Program-made: the position numbers and the translations under genes
Source of the DNA: Paenibacillus sp. FSL K6-3182
GTDB lineage: Bacteria > Bacillota > Bacilli > Paenibacillales > Paenibacillaceae
Direction: 5' to 3'
Length of the DNA stretch: 64,000 nt
Assembly (NCBI RefSeq): GCF_037976325.1
Contig: NZ_CP150265.1
Span: 3,405,501 to 3,469,500, forward strand
Part shown: piece by piece, positions 8,133-16,645 of the stretch
Position numbering within the stretch: the stretch's first letter is position 1
Layout: each line of letters starts with the position of its first letter
Notes under the pieces: model-generated
Databases searched by the model: none
Seen by the model: only the letters and a program-made list of their open reading frames with translations
What the model was told of the DNA's origin: nothing

Positions 8133-9263
8133 TTATAGCTGATGCGCAGTCAGTACTGGAGAAATAATGTATAGTGTATCTTCGTTGTTGGTCGGCCTAA
8201 CTAAGATCGGTTTATTTTTTCCTGTAAATCGCAACAACACTTGTGTGCTGTCAATCGCTTGCAAAATATCTCTCATATATTTTCCATTGAAAAAAACAAC
8301 AAGCGGCTCACCAAAAATAGGGTTAATGGCGAACTTTTCCGAGACATCGCCTATCTCAGCTGCTGCTGCAAATAATTCGACTTCACAAGATGAAATGCGC
8401 ATCCCGATGGCATGTGTATCACTAACGAGCAAGCTGACGCGTTGGACGGCCCGAAGAAAAGGAGCAGTGTTCATCGTTATTTCGGTTGAAAAGGTTTGTG
8501 GCACCAATCTTTCAACTACAGGAAATGTTCCTTGAATAAGCAGCGATTGCATACTGAAATTTAATGTGTTGAAGGAAATGACATGGTCTGAAATCGTAAT
8601 TTGTGTTTTGCTAGATCCATCTGACAACATTTTGGAATAATCGGACAAATGTTTTGCTGGAATAACAAACGGAACTGAATCTGAGCTGTTTTCACTTAGA
8701 TTTGAGGTGCTTGTAGCAAGTCGAACGCCATCGGTAGCAGAAAGCCTCAGCTTTCCATTAATGGTTTGACAAGAAATTCCTGTCAATATCGGTTTCGATT
8801 CAGAAGTGGAAGCTGCAAACGAAACTTGCTTCACAATCTTTTTAAACGCTATATTATCGATTTGAAATTTAGCTTTATTCTCCAAGCTGCGCATATCTGG
8901 AAATTGTGAAACATCCATTGTAGCCAGACTGTATATAGAATAATCTGATTCAATATGTATAAAATTATGTTTTAACTCTGCGAGTTTTACTTTGCTTTCA
9001 GTTGAAAAACTACGGACAATATCGAGCAAAAGACGAGCGGGGATAACTGTACTTCCTTCTTTATCAATTTTAAGCTGGTCACAATGACAAGGGATAATAT
9101 ATTGAAGAGCCATAGATGCATTGCAGGCTGTGAGAGAAAGACCATGGGCTCCGGCTTGAATTTTAATGCCTGAAAGAATAGGGGAAACTGCTCTTAATGC
9201 CAAACCAGCAGCAATATGCTGAAGTCCAATATGCAACGATTGCTGTCTCACTTCAACAAGCAT
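8133..9263 (-). CDS. DNA polymerase III beta-subunit (sliding clamp) paralogue
   Basis: A full-length (about 376 residue) beta clamp with three repeated clamp domains; recognisable segments are SFAASTSESKPILTGI, LRLSATDGVRLA and FNGKYMRDIL. The clamp encircles DNA and tethers polymerases and repair proteins. It is not beside dnaA, recF or gyrB, where the housekeeping dnaN normally lies, so I read it as a second copy. The C terminus ends SPVLTAHQL instead of the usual ILPVRTY-type tail, so the partner-binding cleft may differ. I prefer the ATG at 9263 (GGTGA six bases before) over the in-frame GTG at 9272. It follows a ribbon-helix-helix gene by a few bases, probably one operon. Confidence 0.85.
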   Translation of the reverse strand: MLVEVRQQSLHIGLQHIAAGLALRAVSPILSGIKIQAGAHGLSLTACNASMALQYIIPCHCDQLKIDKEGSTVIPARLLLDIVRSFSTESKVKLAELKHNFIHIESDYSIYSLATMDVSQFPDMRSLENKAKFQIDNIAFKKIVKQVSFAASTSESKPILTGISCQTINGKLRLSATDGVRLATSTSNLSENSSDSVPFVIPAKHLSDYSKMLSDGSSKTQITISDHVISFNTLNFSMQSLLIQGTFPVVERLVPQTFSTEITMNTAPFLRAVQRVSLLVSDTHAIGMRISSCEVELFAAAAEIGDVSEKFAINPIFGEPLVVFFNGKYMRDILQAIDSTQVLLRFTGKNKPILVRPTNNEDTLYIISPVLTAHQL

Positions 9264-9278
9264 GATTGTCACCCGTCT

Positions 9279-9530
9279 TTACAATAATTTGTCGTGTGTA
9301 TTTAATGATGACTCTATTATTCCGCGAATTACTTCAGATCGGGAGAGACCAGATGTTTTGCACCGATTTTCAAGCTCGCTCCAGATCTCATTGGTGAGCG
9401 TTAACGATATTTTTTTAGTCTCCCCAATTCCCTTTCTTCCGGCTCCAACACGAGGTCCTCCACGGGAAAACATGATGGAAACCTGTCCTTCTTTGTCGGG
9501 CACAGCAATTTTGATCTTTTTTCCAGCCAT
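9279..9530 (-). CDS. Ribbon-helix-helix (CopG-like) small DNA-binding protein
   Basis: An 83-residue basic protein. The first part, MAGKKIKIAVPDKEG, leads into GGPRVGAGRKGIG, a Gly/Arg-rich stretch often seen in plasmid- or phage-type proteins. It is followed by KKISLTLTNEIWSELENRC and SGLSRSEVIRGIIE, the beta strand plus two helices of a ribbon-helix-helix fold. I chose the ATG at 9530 because AAAGGAG sits just before it; an upstream in-frame start would add 22 residues without a good site. The stop is 15 bases before the clamp start, so this protein may autoregulate the clamp operon. Target and role are unknown. Confidence 0.75.
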   Translation of the reverse strand: MAGKKIKIAVPDKEGQVSIMFSRGGPRVGAGRKGIGETKKISLTLTNEIWSELENRCKTSGLSRSEVIRGIIESSLNTHDKLL

Positions 9531-9837
9531 AAAACTACTCCTTTTTCGTTTGAATAAGGTTACTCTAATCAATAATCTATATATTAACTTTAGCATGTAA
9601 ATTATGACATTGCAATGTGGGTTCTAAAACATTAATCAATGTCCATTTGTATGACTGCCATTTGACTATACATAGCAATAAAAATGATAGTAAAAGAATG
9701 AAACCATTTCTATAAGCTTTTTTTGATTTGCTTGTGATGGATTAGGCGGGGGCGTTATGATATAATTTCTAATTGATATGTTCAAATGAATAAATATAAT
9801 TGATTATGGAAATTGCAGATAAAGGAAGTGAATCCCC
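9531..9837. other. Divergent intergenic region between the RHH gene and miaB
   Basis: About 300 AT-rich bases holding the promoters of two divergent units. TATGATATAAT around 9758-9768 is a likely -10 region for miaB, but I see no convincing -35 at 17 bases from it. No gene, tRNA or hairpin terminator was seen. Confidence 0.5.
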
Positions 9838-11430
9838 ATGACGAAGGAGACCAAAAGCACACCAGACTTAAAATCTGGCACGGGTGTTAAGGACTACTCC
9901 AAGTATTTCGATTTTTCGGATGCAAAGATTTTACGAGAAGAAGATGGCATGACTACCGTTCGAATTAAAGGTCGGAATATACAAATCAACTCTGCTCCCA
10001 ATCACAAGGATGAGAAGAAGCGGGGCAAAGAGGATATCGAGGTGCATTATGACTTTGCGATCCCTGCTGAGCTTCGATCGATGGGTATAGGCAAGTTTTA
10101 TTTAATCCAAACGTATGGCTGCCAAATGAACGAGCATGACACTGAAGTCATGAAGGGCATGTTCGAAGAAATGGGTTATACAGCTACTGAGGATCGAAAT
10201 CTTGCAGATGTGATCTTACTTAATACATGTGCCATCCGTGAGAATGCTGAAGATAAAGTGTTTGGCGAGCTTGGCCATTTGAAAGCGCTGAAGACGGAGA
10301 AACCGGATTTGCTGTTAGGTGTTTGCGGCTGTATGTCACAGGAAGAATCGGTTGTTGGACGTATTTTGCAAAAGCATTCTTTTGTAGATATGATCTTTGG
10401 TACGCATAACATTCATAGACTTCCATACTTGCTGCAAAATGCTTATTTCAGTAAGGAATTGGTCGTTGAGGTATGGTCCAAGGAAGGCGATATTATCGAA
10501 AATATGCCTAAGAAACGCGAAGGAATGCGTGCTTGGGTTAATATTATGTACGGATGCGATAAGTTTTGTACGTATTGCATCGTGCCATATACACGCGGGA
10601 AAGAGCGCAGCAGACGTCCAGAAGATGTTATTGCTGAAGTGCGCGACTTAGCTAGACGAGGATTTAAAGAAATTACATTGCTTGGGCAAAATGTTAATGC
10701 TTACGGCAAGGATTTTGAGGACATCAACTATCGCTTTGGCGATCTGATGCATGATATGTCCAAAATTGACATTCCGCGTATTCGCTTTATGACGAGCCAT
10801 CCGCGTGATTTTGACGATCATTTGATTGAGGTGCTTGGAACAGGCGGCAATTTGGTTGAGCATATTCATTTGCCTGTACAGTCCGGCAGCACCGAATTAT
10901 TGAAACGAATGAGCCGCAAGTATTCTCGCGAAATGTATCTAGAGCTGGTTGCTAAAATTAAAAAAGCAATACCTGGTGCGATGCTCACTTCAGATATAAT
11001 CGTTGGTTTCCCTGGTGAAACAGACGAGCAGTTCGAGGATACGATGACGCTGGTGAAAGAAGTTGGCTTTGATTCGGCTTATACTTTCCTTTACTCTCCG
11101 CGTGAGGGTACACCTGCCGCTAGTATGGAAGATAATGTTCCGCTAGAGGTGAAAAAAGCTCGTTTACAGCGTCTCAATGCACAGCTTGCTGCAAATGCGA
11201 GAGAAAAGAATGAGCAGCTTCGCGGTGAAATTGTCGAGGTTCTCATTGAAGGCGAAAGCAAAAACAACGCTAACGTCCTTTCCGGACGGACGCGTACGAA
11301 TAAATTAGTGCATTTGGAAGGTCCAAAGGAATGGGTTGGCCAGTTTATTATGGCTAAGGTTACCGAGGCACAAACTTGGTATATCAAAGCCGAAAGTATA
11401 GAACAGGATGCACAAGAAGCCGTTAGCTAA
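9838..11430 (+). CDS. miaB: tRNA (N6-dimethylallyladenosine-37) methylthiotransferase MiaB
   Basis: A 530-residue radical-SAM methylthiotransferase that converts i6A37 to ms2i6A37 in tRNAs reading UNN codons. An N-terminal extension of about 85 residues, common in Bacillales, precedes the UPF0004 domain whose three cluster cysteines lie in [17 protein letters not shown] and GVCGCMSQE. The radical-SAM motif is [12 protein letters not shown] (CxxxCxxC), followed by [14 protein letters not shown] and [10 protein letters not shown], and a C-terminal TRAM domain ([11 protein letters not shown]). AAAGGAAGTG precedes the ATG. ricA follows by 23 bases, the same pair as ymcB-ymcA in Bacillus, so the two are probably co-transcribed. 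Confidence 0.97.
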   Translation: MTKETKSTPDLKSGTGVKDYSKYFDFSDAKILREEDGMTTVRIKGRNIQINSAPNHKDEKKRGKEDIEVHYDFAIPAELRSMGIGKFYLIQTYGCQMNEHDTEVMKGMFEEMGYTATEDRNLADVILLNTCAIRENAEDKVFGELGHLKALKTEKPDLLLGVCGCMSQEESVVGRILQKHSFVDMIFGTHNIHRLPYLLQNAYFSKELVVEVWSKEGDIIENMPKKREGMRAWVNIMYGCDKFCTYCIVPYTRGKERSRRPEDVIAEVRDLARRGFKEITLLGQNVNAYGKDFEDINYRFGDLMHDMSKIDIPRIRFMTSHPRDFDDHLIEVLGTGGNLVEHIHLPVQSGSTELLKRMSRKYSREMYLELVAKIKKAIPGAMLTSDIIVGFPGETDEQFEDTMTLVKEVGFDSAYTFLYSPREGTPAASMEDNVPLEVKKARLQRLNAQLAANAREKNEQLRGEIVEVLIEGESKNNANVLSGRTRTNKLVHLEGPKEWVGQFIMAKVTEAQTWYIKAESIEQDAQEAVS

Positions 11431-11453
11431 CGGTAAAACAGGAGAGATGACAA

Positions 11454-11948
11454 ATGGCAGAGCAGCATACAGCAGATAATCAAGCAGCGCAATGTGACCA
11501 TGATCATGAGCATGGCGAAGGCTGTGGAATTCCGAGTTTCCATACTCGCGATCTCATCGTTCGAGAGGATATTTCGAAAAAAGCGAAAGAATTAGCAAAT
11601 CTCATCTTTACTTCAGAGGAAGTACAGCACTACCGCCGTGCAGAGCTGCAAATTAACGGCAATGAGCGTGTGCAGCAGTTGATTACAAAAATTAAGAAAA
11701 AACAAAAGGAAGTTGTTGCTTTCGAAACCACTTTCAAAAATGCAGACATGGTTAAAAAGATCGAAGGCGAAATGGAAGAGTTGCAGGACGAGCTTGATGG
11801 CATTCCTATCGTGTCCGAGTTCCAACAAAGTCAAAGCGACATCAATTATTTGCTTCAGCTCGTTATTTCGATCATCCGTGATACCGTGTCTGAGAAAATC
11901 AACGTTGAGGATGCGTCAGAGCCAGCTCCTGAAGAGTGCAGCGACTAA
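11454..11948 (+). CDS. ricA: RicA (YmcA)-like YlbF-family protein with His/Cys-rich N terminus
   Basis: A 164-residue, mostly helical YlbF/YmcA-family protein. In Bacillus RicA (YmcA) acts with RicF and RicT, an iron-sulfur complex that guides RNase Y and affects biofilm, competence and sporulation. The assignment rests on the family-like helical core (KAKELANLIFTSEEVQ, and IPIVSEFQQSQSDINYLLQ) and on its place directly after miaB. Unlike the compact Bacillus protein it starts with about 35 extra residues rich in His, Asp and Cys (CDHDHEHGEGCG), a likely metal site, and ends with a single Cys in EECSD. AGGAGAGATG precedes the ATG. A hairpin terminator closes the miaB-ricA unit. Confidence 0.85.
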   Translation: MAEQHTADNQAAQCDHDHEHGEGCGIPSFHTRDLIVREDISKKAKELANLIFTSEEVQHYRRAELQINGNERVQQLITKIKKKQKEVVAFETTFKNADMVKKIEGEMEELQDELDGIPIVSEFQQSQSDINYLLQLVISIIRDTVSEKINVEDASEPAPEECSD

Positions 11949-11969
11949 AATAAGCTAGACTAGCGTTAT

Positions 11970-12025
11970 AAGCCGTATGTATTGCAGCTCCTTTTTTGGG
12001 ATGCAGACATGCGGCTTTCATTTTT
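11970..12025 (+). terminator. Terminator after ricA
   Basis: AAGCCGTATGT pairs with ACATGCGGCTT (one G-T), enclosing a longer loop, and is followed by TTCATTTTT. Confidence 0.7.
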
Positions 12026-12082
12026 ACATATGAAATGCAACTTTTTCCAAATTAACAGAACTGGCGGAAGGGATTAATCCAA

Positions 12083-12601
12083 ATGAAATATAGACAAATA
12101 AACCAAAACACTGAAGAAGATTTTCAAGATTTAGAATTCGATATCATTGAAAGCCATCTGATAAATCATCGAAATTATTTTCTTGTTCATGGTCAATATA
12201 GAAATGAAATTGTTGGCTTTGAAGTGCTAATAAACAAGGATATGATTCCTGGATGGAATCAGGGAGAAATCAATCAAGAGGCATTTTATTTTGAGGGAAT
12301 AACTCTTAAATCAATTGGTAAAGAATCAGATGCGTTCATTACGGCTTTGTTGGAGCTCTATGGCTATGAGGGAGAATTAAAGTGTGATGATGAAATCTCA
12401 TTTACATGTTTTGCACTAGAGGGTGACCCTAGAAATATTGCAAATGAAGATATTAAGTTTAAGGTCTTTTTCGATGATAATAATGAACTTGATTTGTATT
12501 GCGAAATATATATGAATATATCGGTTCAGAATAAGGTTTTTGAATTGAAAGAAAAGGATACTGAATATCGTGGGAACATTTTAAGAACTTTAGGAAAGTA
12601 A
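12083..12601 (+). CDS. Hypothetical acidic protein, AT-rich orphan
   Basis: A 172-residue acidic protein I do not recognise. It has no signal peptide and no membrane segment, and is rich in Asp, Glu, Asn and Ile (for example GYEGELKCDDEISF and FKVFFDDNNELDLYCE), suggesting a beta-rich cytoplasmic fold. Its codons are clearly more AT-rich than those of miaB or ricA, a hint of acquisition. Small acidic single genes of this kind are often immunity proteins, but no toxin gene is visible beside it. GGAAGGGATT may be its ribosome binding site. It has its own bidirectional terminator and is flanked by unrelated housekeeping genes. Confidence 0.6.
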   Translation: MKYRQINQNTEEDFQDLEFDIIESHLINHRNYFLVHGQYRNEIVGFEVLINKDMIPGWNQGEINQEAFYFEGITLKSIGKESDAFITALLELYGYEGELKCDDEISFTCFALEGDPRNIANEDIKFKVFFDDNNELDLYCEIYMNISVQNKVFELKEKDTEYRGNILRTLGK

Positions 12602-12638
12602 CTCGCGAGGCATTTCAAAGTAGATGTCTAAAACAAAA

Positions 12639-12686
12639 ACCGCTATATTCCGATTCAAGATGCATAATCGGATAAAGCGGTTTTTT
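12639..12686. terminator. Bidirectional terminator between the orphan gene and bioY
   Basis: AACCGCT...CCGATT on the left pairs with AATCGG...AGCGGTT on the right, ending in six T. The A-run on the left lets it also end bioY transcription. Confidence 0.8.
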
Positions 12687-12706
12687 GCTTTCATATAACA
12701 GCGGTT

Positions 12707-13321
12707 TTAAACGTTAAAAGTTGTTTTCTCTTCGCTGTTTCTTACGGTTGATGAGCGTATGTGGACAATGTAAGGTGTTAAAGAGGTTGCTAAAATAGCG
12801 CCTACCAATGATTTAAGTGCATCACCGACAATGAACGGATAGAATCCGACGGTCATCGCTTTCTGGAACGAAAGGTCCAGAGCATTCATAAGCCATGGAA
12901 TGCCTAGAATGTATGAGGTGATGGAGCTGAATAGCTCGAAAATGATGAAAAAAACAATAAAAGCTAAGGCTTTATTTCCCTTGGACATTTTGCTGCGTAG
13001 AAATCCGCCAATCGCTAGGCTAACCAATAGTGAACAGAATGGGAAGGCGAATATAAAGCCGCCAGTAGGTCCTGTTAGATGAGGAATACCGCCTTGCCCA
13101 CTAAATAGGGGCAGGCCGATAGCAGCAAGCAAAATGACGATAAATATGCTGAGGAAAGCGTTGCGCGGCGTCAGAAAGAGACCGGCTAATCCAACAGCCA
13201 AGGTTTGAAGAGTAATCGGGACAAATGAGCCGCCGAACTTTATTGTCAAAGAGCTCATGACGATAAACAAAGCTGCGAACAAAGAAATAAAGACGAGTGA
13301 GCGAATGTTGCTGGTTTGCAT
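12707..13321 (-). CDS. bioY: Biotin transporter S component BioY
   Basis: A 204-residue membrane protein with about six hydrophobic helices, the substrate-capture component of an energy-coupling-factor biotin transporter. Family landmarks are the N-terminal helix ending in IKFGGSFVPITLQTL, LAGLFLTPRNAF, and GLPLFSGQGGIPHLTGPTGGF (the biotin-binding loop), then FIVGDALKSLVGAI near the end. AAAGGAGAC lies before the ATG. A consensus BirA operator sits 37-70 bases upstream. The gene is divergent from two genes encoding the ECF ATPases and T component, so this locus appears to encode a complete, biotin-repressed biotin uptake system. Confidence 0.94.
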   Translation of the reverse strand: MQTSNIRSLVFISLFAALFIVMSSLTIKFGGSFVPITLQTLAVGLAGLFLTPRNAFLSIFIVILLAAIGLPLFSGQGGIPHLTGPTGGFIFAFPFCSLLVSLAIGGFLRSKMSKGNKALAFIVFFIIFELFSSITSYILGIPWLMNALDLSFQKAMTVGFYPFIVGDALKSLVGAILATSLTPYIVHIRSSTVRNSEEKTTFNV

Positions 13322-13357
13322 AATGATGTTAGTCTCCTTTATGTACTTGCGATAATA

Positions 13358-13391
13358 TTGTTAACCATTTATATTTAAAATAGGTTAACAA
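13358..13391. promoter_or_regulatory. BirA operator between bioY and the ECF genes
   Basis: TTGTTAACC (13358-13366) and GGTTAACAA (13383-13391) are perfectly inverted and separated by 16 bases, the known BirA operator pattern of Firmicutes. The AT-rich spacer can contain the -10 of either promoter. Biotinyl-AMP-bound BirA would block transcription in both directions. Confidence 0.9.
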
Positions 13392-13443
13392 ATCGAATTG
13401 TAGCATAGCCTATCGTTTTCGGGAAGAGGTTGGGTGAAATTTT

Positions 13444-14295
13444 TTGAATCAGAGCAATCAGGTACAATTGAAGCAGGTTATCGTTACGCCTCCGGCAATA
13501 GGTGAAGGACAAAAACGGAAACCAATAATAAAAGATATTTCGCTTGTTATAAAAGAGGGAGAATGGATTACTCTGCTTGGCTGCAATGGAAGCGGGAAAA
13601 GCACAGTTGCGAAAGTAGCTGCTGGTTTTCGGGTAGCAGGCGTCAGCGGTCAAGTTTTAAGGAACATTCAGACTGCTGCAAAGGGGAAGCCGATTCCAAT
13701 TGTTATGCAGCAGCCTGAGGCAGCGATGATCGGGGCAACGCCGCTCGAGGATATTATTGTCATGCTGGAGCAGAATGAGCAGGAAGCGGCCAGTATTCGA
13801 TCTGAAGCCGAGCACGCGCTGCAAAGAGTAGGCATGGGTGAGCGAATGCATCAACCGATTGAAACCTTATCCGGAGGGCAGAAGCAGCTCGTTGCGATTG
13901 CTGGGTGTTTGGCATTAAAAGCGCCCATGCTTGTGCTTGATGAGGTAACAGCGATGCTGGACCCTGAAGCAGCAATCTCAGTGCTGGAGCAAACGAGAAG
14001 TTTGCAGCAAGCCGGAATTACGGTCATTTGGATTACGCAGAAGCTGGAGGAGCTGCAGGCGGGAGATCGAATCGTTGCGATGAATGCCGGTACGATTATG
14101 TACGATGGCGGGGTAGAAGCCTGGTTTGCTAGATCGGCTGCGGGAGCAAGGGATAGTTTTTGTGAGCAGCTTGGTTTAGAGGCTTCTTATTGTGCTCAGG
14201 TGGCATGGGAGTTAGAGGAGCAGGGTGTGAAGCTTTCGCCTTTTCCGTTCACAGCAACTATGCTGGCAGAGGCGGTGAAGCAATATGGGCGATGA
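13444..14295 (+). CDS. ECF transporter ATPase, likely biotin (H-loop His replaced)
   Basis: A 283-residue ABC ATPase of the energy-coupling-factor type. Walker A is GCNGSGKST near residue 40, the Q-loop is MQQPEA, the signature LSGGQKQ and Walker B LVLDEVTAML. The switch histidine that follows beta strand 8 is replaced: the sequence reads VIWITQKLEE where ITHDMEE-type motifs are usual. The start is a TTG at 13444, 53 bases from the BirA operator; no better start exists. The next gene overlaps by 11 bases and encodes a second ATPase fused to the T component, so the two would form the asymmetric EcfA-A' pair. BioY divergent on the other side points to biotin as cargo. Confidence 0.85.
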   Translation: MNQSNQVQLKQVIVTPPAIGEGQKRKPIIKDISLVIKEGEWITLLGCNGSGKSTVAKVAAGFRVAGVSGQVLRNIQTAAKGKPIPIVMQQPEAAMIGATPLEDIIVMLEQNEQEAASIRSEAEHALQRVGMGERMHQPIETLSGGQKQLVAIAGCLALKAPMLVLDEVTAMLDPEAAISVLEQTRSLQQAGITVIWITQKLEELQAGDRIVAMNAGTIMYDGGVEAWFARSAAGARDSFCEQLGLEASYCAQVAWELEEQGVKLSPFPFTATMLAEAVKQYGR

Positions 14296-16072
14296 CTGGC
14301 AGTTAAACGGCATTAGCGTGCACGCGGAGAATGACAATAAAAAACAGCTGCTAAAAGAAGTACATACGTCCTTTAAAGCAGGTGAAATCACACTTTTAAT
14401 CGGGCGAAATGGTGCTGGAAAGTCAACGCTGCTTGAGACATTGGCGGGCATACGATCGATTCAAAGCGGAAATATTGAGCTTGGCACCGATCAGTTATGG
14501 ATGGAGAATGGCCGCCGCAGCCGTCTAAATCCTGAAGTGGTGCTTAAGCTTGGCATATCGATGCAAAATGCGGAGTCACAGTGGTTTGCGTCATCTGTAC
14601 GAGAAGAAATGGTTTATTCTCTTAAGCCCTATAAGCTCGATTCATCCATAATCGAGGAGAGAATCACGGAAGCTCTTGCGAGAGCAGGGCTGCCAGTGGA
14701 GCTGTTGGAGCGTGATCCATGGACGCTCAGCGGCGGTCAGCAGCGACGGCTGTCACTCGCCTGCTTATTGGCGTGTGAGCCGGATTGGCTGCTGCTGGAT
14801 GAGCCGACGGCGGGGTTAGACGCCGGCGGTATTCGCCGCTTGTGCGCGGTGCTGGAAGCGCACAGGGCGGCGGGGCGCGGAGCGGTCGTGGCAACGCACG
14901 ACCTCGATGCGCTGCTGCCGCTGGCGGACGCGGTCGCCGTCGTTGACGGCGGCACGGTCCGCGCAGCGGCTAAGGCGGCGGCGATCGCGCATGCCGCCTC
15001 TGCGCCGCAGGCGCTTCGCGCGCTGGACGCGCTGCGCGAGGAAGCGGCTATGCCGCTGGAGCAGTTCATCCAGCGCGCAGACGCGGATGAGGCGCCTTGG
15101 CCGTCGCCGCAAGAGCTTGCTGCGGCGATTTCCATTGCACTCGCGAGTCGAGCCGTCCAGAAATCAGAAGAAGCAGCCGTTGTTGTAGCAAATGGTATAG
15201 CATGCAGCTTAGATACTGAGCACAACAAGCCAAACACGTTTTTAAAAGAAGAACCAAAAGAAGAATCAAAAGGTAAGCTCGCTGAAAAAACGAAAACAGA
15301 GTTTTCTCAATTAGGAGCTACCAAACCATCGGTTCTGCTTCGTTCAAATTATTTTGATCCTCGTGCGCTTGTACTCGTTTATTTATTTCTATCTGCGAGC
15401 ATTTTTGCGCAAAAAACAGCATTGGAGCTAACGGTCGCAGCTGTTTCAACGCTATTGCTTTTAATTCCGTTTCGTACACTCATTTGGCCTTGGAGACGAG
15501 TCATTCGCGCGTATGCCATTATGATTATTATTTTTTGCGTAATAGCAGGAATTGGCATTCGTCCGCTTTCCTTTGATTTGGACAAGGTTTGGCCAATAGT
15601 TATTCGATTAGGCAAGCTTCTGTTGATTATGCTTTTAGGCCTGCCTATGCTAAAGCTGATGACGCCTCTACGACTTCAGCGCTCGCTTGAGCAAACCTTC
15701 GGTTTCCTAGACAGGCTGAAGGTGCCCATTCATTCCTTTGCAATCATCGTCACTCTTATTTTTCGGTTTATTCCTTTACTAACAGGAGAGTGGGAGCGGT
15801 TTGCGAAGCTGGCTCATGCGAGAGGAAAGGCAGTTACGCCTCTTAAGACGGTACCGATGAAAAGGCTTCTACCGATTCTGATTCCCTACGTACGTTCAAT
15901 ATTGCGTCTTGCGGAGCAAATGGCGGATGCGCTTGAAGCACGCGGCTTTGGTTATGCGAAGCGAAAGCCGACCTATAGCTTTCGGCTTCGCTTCGGACGA
16001 GCAGATGCTCGTCTAATGAGTATTGCAGCAGCAGCAGGCTCATTGCTATTTCTTTTTGCTGTATTGTTTTAA
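14285..16072 (+). CDS. Fused ECF ATPase and T component, likely biotin
   Basis: A 595-residue fusion. Residues 1-235 are an ECF ATPase: GRNGAGKST, QNAESQWFASSVREE, LSGGQQRRLSLACLLAC, LLLDEPTAGLD and VVATHDLDAL with the switch His. An Ala- and charge-rich linker of about 110 residues follows, GC-rich in its first part. From about residue 350 there is an EcfT domain with several membrane helices and the two coupling motifs AHARGKAV and LEARGFGYAK, which dock to the ATPases. ATPase and T components are normally separate genes. It overlaps the preceding ATPase gene, and its last 27 bases overlap the convergent HAD gene. Confidence 0.88.
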   Translation: MGDDWQLNGISVHAENDNKKQLLKEVHTSFKAGEITLLIGRNGAGKSTLLETLAGIRSIQSGNIELGTDQLWMENGRRSRLNPEVVLKLGISMQNAESQWFASSVREEMVYSLKPYKLDSSIIEERITEALARAGLPVELLERDPWTLSGGQQRRLSLACLLACEPDWLLLDEPTAGLDAGGIRRLCAVLEAHRAAGRGAVVATHDLDALLPLADAVAVVDGGTVRAAAKAAAIAHAASAPQALRALDALREEAAMPLEQFIQRADADEAPWPSPQELAAAISIALASRAVQKSEEAAVVVANGIACSLDTEHNKPNTFLKEEPKEESKGKLAEKTKTEFSQLGATKPSVLLRSNYFDPRALVLVYLFLSASIFAQKTALELTVAAVSTLLLLIPFRTLIWPWRRVIRAYAIMIIIFCVIAGIGIRPLSFDLDKVWPIVIRLGKLLLIMLLGLPMLKLMTPLRLQRSLEQTFGFLDRLKVPIHSFAIIVTLIFRFIPLLTGEWERFAKLAHARGKAVTPLKTVPMKRLLPILIPYVRSILRLAEQMADALEARGFGYAKRKPTYSFRLRFGRADARLMSIAAAAGSLLFLFAVLF

Positions 16073-16645
16073 AAGAGGGAGAACCTGCAAAACCCAACGT
16101 CCATCTTCATCAGCAAGCAGCGTATGCCATCCGTGCAGCGCTGCTTGCTTTGTGTTTTTAGGATGATCATCAACAAATAAAACAAAGCTGTCAGGCGGCA
16201 GCTGTTCATTTACTTTGTCAAAAATAGCTGGATGAGGTTTTTGGAGTGCTGCTTCACTTGAGATTGTGATACTTTTCAAATAAGGCTTGATATGTGTAAT
16301 GATGGGTTCAACCCATGCAGGTAAATGATTGCTTAACACATGAATATCAGCAACAGCATTCCAATTGCCGATTTCTGAAATGGCAGGAAGCGGCAGTAGG
16401 CATCTATCGATAAAACTTCTGGCTAGCGCACTAGTTAAGTTTGGCGTATACTCTGCAATCCAGCTCCAAAATTGTTTCTCTGTTATTTGGCCTGTCCATA
16501 GCCGCTCGCTAATTTGCTGCTTATATTCGGAGTAAAGTTGTTCTTCAGAAACGATCGCTTCCGCAGCTAGCAGCTGCCAGAAGAGCGGCGACAGATTTGT
16601 CGCCAACACGCCTCCAATATCGAGCACGAGCTGCGGCTTAATCAT
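16046..16645 (-). CDS. HAD-superfamily hydrolase (HAD-IA like)
   Basis: A 199-residue haloacid-dehalogenase-like phosphatase. Motif I is LDIGGVLA at residues 8-15, with the nucleophile Asp but a Gly at the +2 acid position, as in the YihX and epoxide-hydrolase-associated subgroup. Motif II is HVLSN, motif III a Lys in LQKPHPAIF, and motif IV FVDDHPKNTKQA. The helical cap lies in residues 20-90. The ATG overlaps the stop of the preceding MFS gene by four bases (ATGA), so they are coupled. The gene runs 27 bases into the end of the convergent ECF gene. Substrate unknown. Confidence 0.85.
   Translation of the reverse strand: MIKPQLVLDIGGVLATNLSPLFWQLLAAEAIVSEEQLYSEYKQQISERLWTGQITEKQFWSWIAEYTPNLTSALARSFIDRCLLPLPAISEIGNWNAVADIHVLSNHLPAWVEPIITHIKPYLKSITISSEAALQKPHPAIFDKVNEQLPPDSFVLFVDDHPKNTKQAALHGWHTLLADEDGRWVLQVLPLLKQYSKKK

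Noticed and set aside
14737..15237. Antisense frame of 166 codons in the GC-rich part of the ECF fusion gene
   Set aside because: High GC suppresses stop codons on the other strand; the sense frame carries clear ABC motifs across this stretch.
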